8,950 nt of DNA. It comes from Candidatus Izemoplasma sp. GTDB taxonomy: Bacteria > Bacillota_I > Bacilli_A > Izemoplasmatales > Izemoplasmataceae. The notes under the pieces were generated by a model. That model saw only the letters and a program-made list of their open reading frames with translations, searched no databases and was not told where the DNA came from. The stretch lies in assembly GCA_021736285.1 (NCBI GenBank), contig JAIPGE010000048.1:1-8950 (forward strand), read 5' to 3'. Positions 1-5,927 of the stretch are shown one piece after another (position 1 is the stretch's first letter; every line of letters begins with the position of its first letter). Both the position numbers and the translations under genes were made by a program.

Positions 1-356
1 TCTTTTAAAAAAAATGCGCTAAACAACAAAAGCCAAAAAGTAGATAACTTATTGAGCATGTTGGCGTCTGATAAGACCATATTGTCCATCGCATAGAAAT
101 AATGAATCATCCCCAACGTACCAAACGCACTGCGAATGAACAACGGTTTTATATGGGTTGTATTTCTTAATAATTTGTTACCATGATAGGTTATCAATCC
201 CAAAGATAAGAAGACTGTAATGATATTTCTAAAAAAGGCTTGTTGAATCGTCGGTAAATCACCGGATAGTTTTACAAAAATACTCATTACTGCAAACCCA
301 AAGGCTGATAATAATAAGAAAATAATACCTTTTGTTTTGTTTGATAAGAGTGCCAT
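1..356 (-). CDS. EamA/DMT-family transporter, N-terminal part (cut by left edge)
   Basis: Reading leftward from ATG at 356-354 gives 118 codons without a stop to the window edge. The protein starts MALLSNKTKGIIFLLLSAFG and shows at least three hydrophobic segments (about residues 9-27, 36-54 and 74-115). The pattern of a first helix ending in FVKLSG, then QQAFFRN at the start of helix 2, then RSAFGTLGMIHYFYAM followed by LSDANMLNKLS, is typical of the first half of EamA-domain drug/metabolite transporters. Full-length members have about 280-300 residues and ten helices, so roughly 60% is missing here. The substrate cannot be told. The start is set by a GGTGAT ribosome site (365-360) and a promoter just upstream. 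It is divergent from the hydrogenase operon. Confidence 0.8.
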   Translation of the reverse strand, partial: MALLSNKTKGIIFLLLSAFGFAVMSIFVKLSGDLPTIQQAFFRNIITVFLSLGLITYHGNKLLRNTTHIKPLFIRSAFGTLGMIHYFYAMDNMVLSDANMLNKLSTFWLLLFSAFFLK

Positions 357-359
357 AGA

Positions 360-365
360 ATCACC
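360..365 (-). promoter_or_regulatory. Atypical ribosome binding site of the EamA gene
   Basis: On the minus strand GGTGAT lies 3 nt before the ATG at 356. It matches the 3' part of the full AAGGAGGTGAT complement of 16S rRNA rather than the usual AGGAGG core. The same hexamer precedes mutY in this window, which supports both start choices. Confidence 0.5.
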
Positions 366-372
366 AAATACA

Positions 373-378
373 ATTATA
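373..378 (-). promoter_or_regulatory. Extended -10 promoter for the EamA gene
   Basis: On the minus strand the sequence TGATATAAT is a perfect extended -10 (TGn plus TATAAT, with TATAAT at 378-373). No good -35 box lies at 17 nt; the region there belongs to the hairpin at 391-429. Transcription would start near 366, leaving a leader of about 10 nt. Confidence 0.55.
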
Positions 379-390
379 TCATTGACGTGA

Positions 391-429
391 AAAAAGTCAT
401 TCAAAATACGCTTTTTGATGACTTTTTTT
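391..429. terminator. Bidirectional terminator-like hairpin
   Basis: AAAAAGTCAT (391-400), a bulged T (401) and CAAAA (402-406) pair with TTTTG (413-417) and ATGACTTTTT (418-427), giving a 15-bp stem with a TACGCT loop. T-runs follow on both strands, so it could stop transcription either way. It sits between two divergent genes, where no gene end requires it, and it occupies the -35 zone of the leftward EamA promoter. Confidence 0.55.
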
Positions 430-454
430 ATTTTTTAAATTTTTCATATTTACT

Positions 455-477
455 AAACACCTTAATGGTGTTTTTTT
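455..477 (+). terminator. Second rho-independent terminator-like hairpin
   Basis: AAACACC (455-461) pairs with GGTGTTT (467-473) around the loop TTAAT, followed by T-residues to 477. It reads as a rightward terminator and ends 3 nt before the -35 box of the hydrogenase promoter. It may insulate the operon from read-through, for example from antisense transcription across the EamA gene. Confidence 0.5.
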
Positions 478-479
478 GG

Positions 480-508
480 TTGATTGAAAGCGTTCACTTG
501 GTTATAAT
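480..508 (+). promoter_or_regulatory. SigA-type promoter of the hydrogenase operon
   Basis: TTGATT (480-485), a 17-nt spacer and TATAAT (503-508) form a near-consensus vegetative promoter. Transcription should begin near 515, giving a leader of about 35 nt that carries the AAGGAGG ribosome site. It is the only strong promoter seen for the three-gene operon. Confidence 0.8.
484..498 (+). promoter_or_regulatory. cre-like catabolite control site (CcpA type)
   Basis: The 15 bases TTGAAAGCGTTCACT fit every fixed position of the Firmicutes cre consensus WTGNAANCGNWNNCW. The box overlaps the end of the -35 element and fills most of the spacer up to the -10. Known cre sites placed this way mediate repression by CcpA with HPr-Ser-P when preferred sugars are plentiful. 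CcpA itself is not in the window, so the regulator is inferred. Confidence 0.55.
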
Positions 509-538
509 TGATATTGGTTTGATTTGCAAACAAAACAA

Positions 539-545
539 AAGGAGG
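539..545 (+). promoter_or_regulatory. Ribosome binding site fixing the NuoE/HydC start
   Basis: AAGGAGG lies 5 nt before ATG at 551. It rules out the in-frame TTG at 524, which would lie upstream of this site and close to the predicted transcription start. Confidence 0.85.
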
Positions 546-550
546 CAACG

Positions 551-1015
551 ATGAACTTACAAAAAATACTCGAGAAACATGCGTTTCAAAAAGATCATTT
601 GATTGAAATTTTAATTGATTTACAAAATGAAAAAACGTATAAATTTGTTACCGAAGAAGAGGTCTCACTCATTGCAGACGCATTGAAGGTTCCTGTGAGT
701 CATGTGTGTGGTGTGATGTCGTTTTACACCTTATTGTCATTTGATGAACGGGGTAAATATATTATTCAAGTTTGTAAAGATGTCCCCTGTTATTTAAATG
801 ATGATTTTAATGTGTTAACAACAATCGAAAAAGCACTTGATATATCATGTGGTGACACTTCTAAAGATCAATTTTTCACACTTGAACAAACAGCATGTTT
901 AGGATGTTGTGATGAAGCACCAGCAATGCGCATCAACAACAAAGTCTACACGAAATTAACCAAAGCCAAAGTGTTGCGTATTTTAGAAGAATACAAAGAA
1001 GGTATATTATGTTAG
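551..1015 (+). CDS. hydC: NADH-linked [FeFe]-hydrogenase [2Fe-2S] subunit, NuoE/HydC family
   Basis: This 154-residue protein has the usual size and form of the 24-kDa NuoE family: an N-terminal helical part (about 1-60) and a thioredoxin-like [2Fe-2S] domain (about 68-150). The four cluster ligands are visible as C75-x4-C80 (CKDVPC) and C116-x3-C120 (CLGCC, with an additional C119). The family passes single electrons beside the FMN subunit in cytoplasmic NADH-oxidising complexes. Next to HydB and HydA it is the HydC (also HndA) subunit of a soluble hydrogenase rather than part of respiratory complex I; no other nuo gene is present. It is the first gene of the operon, and its last 7 bases overlap the next gene, which suggests translational coupling. 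Confidence 0.92.
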   Translation: MNLQKILEKHAFQKDHLIEILIDLQNEKTYKFVTEEEVSLIADALKVPVSHVCGVMSFYTLLSFDERGKYIIQVCKDVPCYLNDDFNVLTTIEKALDISCGDTSKDQFFTLEQTACLGCCDEAPAMRINNKVYTKLTKAKVLRILEEYKEGILC

Positions 1016-2265
1016 AAAAGCGAATCTTAACACAGCGATTTAATAAATATGATGGACTAAGCATACGTCAATACATTGATTTAGATGGATTTAAAGCACT
1101 TGAAAAAGCTTTTTCAATGTCATCCCAACAGATAATTGAAGAAATCAAATTATCACAATTAACAGGACGTGGTGGCGCGGGTTTCCCAACCTATATTAAA
1201 ATGCAAGCGATGTTAAATGAAACACGCGATAAGTATCTCGTGTGTAATGCGGATGAAGGAGAACCAGGACATTTTAAAGATCGTCATTTAATTGAAAAAG
1301 ACCCTTATCAATTAATTGAAGGCATGGTTATTAGTGCCTATGCTGTTGGTGCAAACAAAGGATATATTTATGTCCGAGGGGAATATAACAACGCCATTCA
1401 ACAACTCGAAAAAACAATTAAAATTGCCACAACGAAAGGCTATTTAGGAAACCATATTTGTGATTCTGATTTTTCTTTTGAACTCGTGGTAAGACGGGGC
1501 GCTGGTGCATATGTGTGTGGTGAAGAATTTGCCCTCATGGAAAGCATCGAAGGAAAACCCGGTAGAACACGTGTGAAACCCCCATTTCCAACAGAAAAAG
1601 GGATATTTGATTATCCAACATTAATCAACAATGTTGAAACATTTTGCAATTTACCAACGATTATTGAACACGGTGGTGAGCACTATAGTACGATAGGATC
1701 AAACCACGCCAAAGGAACAAAATTAATATGTTTGTCAGGAAATGTTAAACATAAAGGTTTATATGAAGTGCCTTATGGCACATCAATCAATGATGTAATT
1801 AGTGAATTAGGTGGTGGTACAGCCAATGATATTCCAATTCAGATGGTTCAAATAGGTGGGGCTTGTGGACCAATCATCCCACCACGTTTACTCAATATGG
1901 ATATCGACAACGAAGCCTTTGAAATCTTTGATGCAAAAATGGGTGCGGGCGCTATCATTGTCATTGATGAAAATTATGATTTATTCGAGATTGTTCTAAG
2001 AAACATGCAATTTTTCTTACATGAATCATGTGGAAAATGTGCCCCATGTCGTGAAGGGCATATCCAAATCGTAAAGTTGTTACAAAAGTTTGTTAATTAT
2101 CAGGCAACCCACAAAGACTATGTCTCCTTACAATCACTCGCAGAAGTGATTCATACAACGACGTTGTGTGGATTGGGACAAACATCACCAACATCGGTTA
2201 TTTCAACGATGACATATTTTAAAGAAGCGTATGACAAACGCATTAATCAACAAAATAAGGAGTGA
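1009..2265 (+). CDS. hydB: NADH-linked [FeFe]-hydrogenase FMN/NADH subunit, NuoF/HydB family (short form)
   Basis: The 418-residue protein is the flavin subunit that takes hydride from NADH. Visible family motifs are GRGGAGFPT (53-61) and CNADEGEPGHFKDR (79-92) for NADH/FMN binding, GAGAYVCGEE (164-173), GRTRVKPPFP (185-194), and four ligands of one [4Fe-4S] cluster: C341, C344 and C347 in ESCGKCAPCREG, plus C387 in TTLCGLGQ. Electron-bifurcating HydB proteins are about 600 residues, with an extra N-terminal [2Fe-2S] domain and a C-terminal 2[4Fe-4S] ferredoxin domain; both are missing, and both gene ends are intact. The start overlaps hydC by 7 nt and has AAAGAAGG (995-1002) before it. The TGA stop is part of the ribosome site of hydA. 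Confidence 0.93.
   Translation: MLEKRILTQRFNKYDGLSIRQYIDLDGFKALEKAFSMSSQQIIEEIKLSQLTGRGGAGFPTYIKMQAMLNETRDKYLVCNADEGEPGHFKDRHLIEKDPYQLIEGMVISAYAVGANKGYIYVRGEYNNAIQQLEKTIKIATTKGYLGNHICDSDFSFELVVRRGAGAYVCGEEFALMESIEGKPGRTRVKPPFPTEKGIFDYPTLINNVETFCNLPTIIEHGGEHYSTIGSNHAKGTKLICLSGNVKHKGLYEVPYGTSINDVISELGGGTANDIPIQMVQIGGACGPIIPPRLLNMDIDNEAFEIFDAKMGAGAIIVIDENYDLFEIVLRNMQFFLHESCGKCAPCREGHIQIVKLLQKFVNYQATHKDYVSLQSLAEVIHTTTLCGLGQTSPTSVISTMTYFKEAYDKRINQQNKE
2257..2264 (+). promoter_or_regulatory. Ribosome binding site fixing the HydA start
   Basis: AAGGAGTG covers the last codons and stop of hydB and lies 5 nt before ATG at 2270. An in-frame ATG at 2231 would add 13 residues and a 35-nt overlap with hydB, but has no comparable site. 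Confidence 0.8.
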
Positions 2266-2269
2266 GATA

Positions 2270-3982
2270 ATGGCAACCATTACAATGAATAATCAACAAT
2301 TAGAAGTTACAAACGAGATGACTATTTTAGAAGCAGCAAAAGCACATAATATCAATATACCAACCTTGTGTCATTATCCTGATTTAGCGATTAATTCTGA
2401 TTGTAGAATTTGTGTCGTTGAAATTGAAGGCAAACGGATGTTACCAACATCTTGTTCAACACCAGTTCAAGACGGAATGGTAATTTATACCAATTCACCT
2501 CGGGTTTTACAAGCACGTAAAACAATTACTGAATTGATGTTGTCGTCTCATGATGCCAATTGTACTGCATGTACAAGAAATATGCGTTGTGAGCTACAAA
2601 CCTTGTCAAAGAATCTTGGTATCGACATCAATCGTTTTGAACCAACCTATAAAGACTTGCCAATCGATGATAACAACCCATCGCTTGTGCGAAATATGAA
2701 CCGTTGTATCAAATGTGGGCGTTGTGTTGATGTATGCAAAACAGTCCAAGGGGTTCATGTATTAGAACGGATGGGAAGATCAAACGAAATGATGATTGCA
2801 CCCGCGTTTAATCAATCACTCAACAATCTTATTTGTACATATTGTGGACAATGTGCCAATGTCTGTCCAGTTGGAGCGATTATGGAAAAAGATGACACAG
2901 ACTTGGTATGGGAAAATTTACATAATCCTAAAAAAAGAACCTTGGTTCAAGTCGCACCAGCAGTCCGAGTAGCCATTGGCGAATCATTTCATTCACTCGA
3001 TGATACTGTTCCAATTGGTAAACTTGTTAGTGCACTAAAACATCTTGGCTTTGACGAAGTTTATGACACGAACTTCACGGCTGATTTAACCATCATGGAA
3101 GAAGGCAATGAATTGATTTATCGTATTCAAAATGATGATGTCTTACCAATGATGACGAGTTGTTGTCCAGGATGGATTAATTATGTTGAACAACATCATT
3201 CTGATATATTAAAACACATATCAAGTTGTAAGAGTCCTCAGCAGATGTTCGGAGCACTTGCCAAAAACTACTACAAAGAACAAGAAAATCTTAATAAAGA
3301 AGATATTTTTGTTGTCTCCATTATGCCATGTACAGCTAAAAAATATGAAGCAAAACGGGAAGAGTTTACTGATCAATACGACAACCCCGATGTGGATGTT
3401 GTTTTAACGACCCGTGAACTTGAAAAAATGTTTCGACAAATGGGGGTTGATTTCGACCAACTAGATAACCGCGACTTTGATGAACCATTTGGAATGACGT
3501 CGGGCGCAGCACAGTTGTTTGGTGCGTCAGGTGGTGTCATGGAAGCGGCCCTAAGAACTGTGACTGAAGTTTTAAGTGGTAAACCATTAAAATCACTAGA
3601 CTTTAGCGCTGTTAGAGGAATGGATGGTATTAAAGAAGCCAGTTTCAACTTGAAAGGGCAAGAGATAAAAGTAGCGGTAAGTCATTCATTAAGTAACGCA
3701 GAACAATTAATTCAAGGCATTAAAGATGGTACTAGTCCATATACATTTATCGAAATCATGGCTTGTCCTGGTGGCTGTATTGGTGGTGGCGGACAACCTT
3801 ATGGAACAGATTCAGCAAGCCGACTCAAACGGATGGAAACAACTTATCGTGTTGATTTAGAAAAAGACATTCGAAAATCACATGATAATCCAGCAATTAA
3901 AACACTGTATGATAACTATCTACAAAAGCCTTTAAGTGAATTATCTCATCATCTTTTACATACTAGATATTATCCCCGGTAA
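2270..3982 (+). CDS. hydA: [FeFe]-hydrogenase catalytic subunit HydA (H-cluster, CpI-like domain set)
   Basis: The 570-residue protein reduces protons to H2 (or oxidises H2) in the cytoplasm. Domains in order: [2Fe-2S] ferredoxin-like with C34, C45, C48, C62; a His-Cys3 [4Fe-4S] site, H94-x3-C98-x2-C101-x5-C107; a 2[4Fe-4S] ferredoxin, C146/149/152/156 and C189/192/195/199; then the H-cluster domain (about 222-570). The three signature motifs are complete: TSCCPGW (296-302; C298 likely proton relay, C299 ligand), MPCTAKK (352-358; C354) and MACPGGC (497-503; C499, C503). Acidic residues E278 and E281 match the proton path of Clostridium pasteurianum CpI. Size and cluster set match CpI (574 residues), without the C-terminal [2Fe-2S] domain of Thermotoga HydA. 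It follows hydB by 4 nt. The maturases HydE, HydF and HydG must be encoded elsewhere. Confidence 0.96.
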   Translation: MATITMNNQQLEVTNEMTILEAAKAHNINIPTLCHYPDLAINSDCRICVVEIEGKRMLPTSCSTPVQDGMVIYTNSPRVLQARKTITELMLSSHDANCTACTRNMRCELQTLSKNLGIDINRFEPTYKDLPIDDNNPSLVRNMNRCIKCGRCVDVCKTVQGVHVLERMGRSNEMMIAPAFNQSLNNLICTYCGQCANVCPVGAIMEKDDTDLVWENLHNPKKRTLVQVAPAVRVAIGESFHSLDDTVPIGKLVSALKHLGFDEVYDTNFTADLTIMEEGNELIYRIQNDDVLPMMTSCCPGWINYVEQHHSDILKHISSCKSPQQMFGALAKNYYKEQENLNKEDIFVVSIMPCTAKKYEAKREEFTDQYDNPDVDVVLTTRELEKMFRQMGVDFDQLDNRDFDEPFGMTSGAAQLFGASGGVMEAALRTVTEVLSGKPLKSLDFSAVRGMDGIKEASFNLKGQEIKVAVSHSLSNAEQLIQGIKDGTSPYTFIEIMACPGGCIGGGGQPYGTDSASRLKRMETTYRVDLEKDIRKSHDNPAIKTLYDNYLQKPLSELSHHLLHTRYYPR

Positions 3983-4008
3983 CACGCTATAGTTCGTAAG
4001 CAAATTAA

Positions 4009-4037
4009 TTGCCTTTTGTACGTTTCTTTTGCATAAT
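4009..4037 (+). promoter_or_regulatory. Possible promoter of the FrnE-like gene
   Basis: TTGCCT (4009-4014), a 17-nt spacer and CATAAT (4032-4037) give a moderate vegetative promoter in the 79-nt gap after hydA. Only a poor 4-bp hairpin (4000-4012) precedes it, so read-through from the hydrogenase operon is also possible. Confidence 0.4.
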
Positions 4038-4061
4038 AAGAATGGAAAAGGAGCTGATTTA

Positions 4062-4757
4062 ATGAAAATTGAACTATGGAGTGACTTTGCATGTCCATTT
4101 TGTTACATTGGAAAAACACGTTTTGAAAACGCGTTAGCAAAGTTCCCACATAAAGAACATGTAGAAGTTATTTATAAAGCTTACCAACTGAATCCGAATG
4201 CCCCCAAAAAAATGACCAGCAGTCCTGCTGAAGCATTTGCAAAAGGCCATGGAATGACGGTTGATAAAGCGAAAGAACGATTTACTATGTTTACAGAAAA
4301 CGCCAAAACAGTCGGTCTTGAATACCATTATGATGTTATTCAAATGACCAATACATTCGACGCTCACCGTTTAGCAAAGTGGGCAAACAAACAGAACAAA
4401 GAACCAGAAATCACTGCCCGGTTCATGAAAGCTTATTTCACAGAGGGTAAAAACTTGAGTGATGTTGAGACCTTGGTTGAACTCACAAAAGAGATTGGAC
4501 TGAAGGGGGATAAGGCACGCGAGATTTTAAATACTGATACTTACAGTGACACGGTAAAATCACAAATTACAGAAGGTCGTCAAGTTGGTGTTCAGGGCGT
4601 GCCATTCTTTGTTCTAAATCGTAAATATGGGGTTAGTGGGGCCCAACAAGAAGAATACTTTACCCAAGTATTAGAAAAACTTTGGGAAGAAGAAAAACCA
4701 CTTGAAACCATCGGTGACGATGGAAACGTCTGTACTGAGGATAAATGTGAAATCTAA
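4062..4757 (+). CDS. FrnE-like DsbA-family thiol-disulfide oxidoreductase
   Basis: This 231-residue protein belongs to the FrnE/DsbA-like group of thioredoxin-fold oxidoreductases. It begins MKIELWSDFACPFCYIGK, with the redox motif C11-P-F-C14 straight after the first strand; a helical insert follows (about 50-165), and the cis-proline segment GVQGVPFFV lies near residue 190. There is no signal peptide, so it should act in the cytoplasm. The tail ends in C224-x4-C229 (CTEDKC), like the second redox pair described for Deinococcus FrnE. The start is set by AAAAGGAG (4046-4053), 8 nt before ATG; an in-frame TTG at 4029 lies upstream of that site and is rejected. The substrate is unknown. It lies 79 nt after hydA and may be read with it. 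Confidence 0.88.
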   Translation: MKIELWSDFACPFCYIGKTRFENALAKFPHKEHVEVIYKAYQLNPNAPKKMTSSPAEAFAKGHGMTVDKAKERFTMFTENAKTVGLEYHYDVIQMTNTFDAHRLAKWANKQNKEPEITARFMKAYFTEGKNLSDVETLVELTKEIGLKGDKAREILNTDTYSDTVKSQITEGRQVGVQGVPFFVLNRKYGVSGAQQEEYFTQVLEKLWEEEKPLETIGDDGNVCTEDKCEI

Positions 4758-4764
4758 GACACTT

Positions 4765-4802
4765 AAAAAACGTTAAGTCAATTTTTGACCTAACGCTTTT
4801 TT
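4765..4802. terminator. Bidirectional terminator between the FrnE-like gene and mutY
   Basis: CGTTA-A-GTCAA (4771-4781) pairs with TTGAC-C-TAACG (4785-4795) with one A/C mismatch and a TTT loop. A-runs before and T-runs after it make U-tracts on both strands. It serves both convergent genes, and the last codons and TAA stop of mutY lie inside the stem. Confidence 0.8.
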
Positions 4803-5822
4803 AATGTGTGGTATGAGTTTGCTAAAGGCACGTGGCAATGAATAGTTGCTCTCTAAAGTTGAGAGCGATACATAATGAAAATCGTTTAATGGTAACGTCG
4901 TTTCAATAAGATAACTTGTCAACTGCCAATTAAGATGTGTAAATGTATGGGTGTATTTGGATAAAGGTGTGAGTCTTTTAATATCATATGCTTTCCATAA
5001 GGACTTAATTGTTTCAAGAGACAATGGATTATCACTTAAATAAAACCCATACAGTTGATGAAGCAATACATCATCGCGTTTTTTTATTGCTAATTTGCCC
5101 CGATGGACAAATACAAGAACTGTTCTGTTTTCTTCTTTTTTAGCTTTTCTAATTTGTTTTATGGGTAAGGTATCTTGACAGTTTTGATGATAGGCAGCGC
5201 AACCTTCTTGTAGGGGACAAACACCACATAAAGGTGTTTGTTTAGGTAAACAAATTGTTGCCCCAAGTTCCATTAAAGCTTCAGTAAAATCAGCTGGATT
5301 GTCCTTCGGAATACGAGCGATTACTTCTGATTTAATTTGTTTTTTTACCGCAGGGTCTTTAATAGATTCTTGAATGGCTAAAAAGCGAGCCATTACGCGG
5401 TAGACATTCCCATCAACTGCAGCATAGGGTTTGTTAAATACAATTGACATTAATGCCGAAGCAGTGTAAGGACCAATTCCAGGGAGCGTTAACAAAGTCT
5501 CATAATCACTAGGAAAGAATCCATTGTACTGATTGACAATAATTTTTGCTGTTTTGTGCATATTACGAGCACGAGAATAATAGCCCAACCCTTCCCATAA
5601 TTTAAGCAAATAATCGATTGGGCATGTGGCAAGGTCATGAACAGTTGGTAATTCAGTCATAAAACGGTTAAAATAATCAATTACAGTTGTGACTTGCGTT
5701 TGTTGTAACATGATTTCAGAGACCCATATCGTATAAGGATTATTTGACTTTCGCCATGGTAAATCGCGTTTATATTGATCAAACCAGTTGATAAGGTTTT
5801 GATTAAATGTTGTTTTTTTCAT
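4773..5822 (-). CDS. mutY: Adenine DNA glycosylase MutY
   Basis: The 349-residue enzyme removes adenine mispaired with 8-oxoguanine. The N-terminal glycosylase domain carries WVSEIMLQQTQV with catalytic E36, the helix-hairpin-helix LPGIGPYTASA (113-123), and catalytic D137 in AAVDGNVYRV. The [4Fe-4S] ligands are C191-x7-C199-x2-C202-x5-C208, one residue longer in the first gap than the C-x6-C of E. coli MutY. The C-terminal Nudix-like domain (about 233-345) recognises 8-oxoguanine and has FTHLNW (294-299) at the place of the FSH loop. The start at 5822 is chosen because family similarity begins with the following residues and GGTGAT lies 4 nt upstream; an in-frame ATG at 5867 would add 15 residues unlike the family. 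It is divergent from the UPF0016 gene and convergent with the FrnE-like gene. Confidence 0.95.
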   Translation of the reverse strand: MKKTTFNQNLINWFDQYKRDLPWRKSNNPYTIWVSEIMLQQTQVTTVIDYFNRFMTELPTVHDLATCPIDYLLKLWEGLGYYSRARNMHKTAKIIVNQYNGFFPSDYETLLTLPGIGPYTASALMSIVFNKPYAAVDGNVYRVMARFLAIQESIKDPAVKKQIKSEVIARIPKDNPADFTEALMELGATICLPKQTPLCGVCPLQEGCAAYHQNCQDTLPIKQIRKAKKEENRTVLVFVHRGKLAIKKRDDVLLHQLYGFYLSDNPLSLETIKSLWKAYDIKRLTPLSKYTHTFTHLNWQLTSYLIETTLPLNDFHYVSLSTLESNYSLPRAFSKLIPHIKKALGQKLT

Positions 5823-5826
5823 CGTA

Positions 5827-5832
5827 ATCACC
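5827..5832 (-). promoter_or_regulatory. Atypical ribosome binding site of mutY
   Basis: On the minus strand GGTGAT lies 4 nt before the ATG at 5822. It is the same hexamer and nearly the same spacing as before the EamA gene, and no AGGAGG core is present. Confidence 0.45.
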
Positions 5833-5838
5833 ATCATT

Positions 5839-5867
5839 ATTGTACGTTTTATTTGGTAAAAACACAA
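5839..5867 (-). promoter_or_regulatory. Possible mutY promoter
   Basis: On the minus strand TTGTGT (5867-5862), a 17-nt spacer and TACAAT (5844-5839) precede mutY; the -35 is weak. Transcription would start near 5832, only about 10 nt before the ATG. Another candidate is TTGACC with a 19-nt spacer to TATCAT (5900-5895), inside the divergent gene's leader. Confidence 0.4.
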
Positions 5868-5876
5868 GATAAGTTC

Positions 5877-5905
5877 TTGGGTTTGAATATCTTTTATGAT
5901 ACACT
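5877..5905 (+). promoter_or_regulatory. Promoter of the UPF0016-family exporter gene
   Basis: TTGGGT (5877-5882), a 17-nt spacer and TACACT (5900-5905), with TG one base before the -10 (5897-5898), form an extended -10 promoter. TTGAAT (5883-5888) with TATACC (5905-5910) is an alternative. The leader is too short to hold a yybP-ykoY manganese riboswitch. Confidence 0.5.
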
Positions 5906-5927
5906 ATACCGAGAAAAGGAGGTCAAT

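Noticed and set aside
524..550. TTG at 524 as start of the NuoE/HydC subunit
   Set aside because: The AAGGAGG site at 539-545 lies inside this extension and points to ATG at 551; the family N-terminus also fits the shorter form.
551..2265. Part of a respiratory complex I (nuo) operon
   Set aside because: Only NuoE- and NuoF-like genes are present, and they run directly into an H-cluster hydrogenase gene without any membrane subunit.
3373..3648. Minus-strand open frame of 91 codons inside hydA
   Set aside because: It is antisense to the conserved H-domain of hydA, has no ribosome site, and its translation is low-complexity Ser/Thr-rich with no family resemblance. It is a shadow of the real gene.
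3998..4017. Terminator after hydA
   Set aside because: Only a 4-bp GCAA/TTGC stem with a broken T-tract is present, so the end of the hydrogenase transcript is left open.
4134..4367. Minus-strand open frame of 77 codons inside the FrnE-like gene
   Set aside because: It is antisense to a well-recognised gene, lacks a ribosome site and shows no domain.
5775..5927. N-terminal extension of the UPF0016 gene back to ATG at 5775
   Set aside because: It would overlap the start of divergent mutY and read through both promoters; the strong AAAAGGAGGT before 5928 and the family N-terminus fix the later start.
5868..5927. yybP-ykoY manganese riboswitch before the UPF0016-family gene
   Set aside because: These riboswitches often precede such genes, but the space between promoter and ribosome site is only a few bases, too short for the structure.
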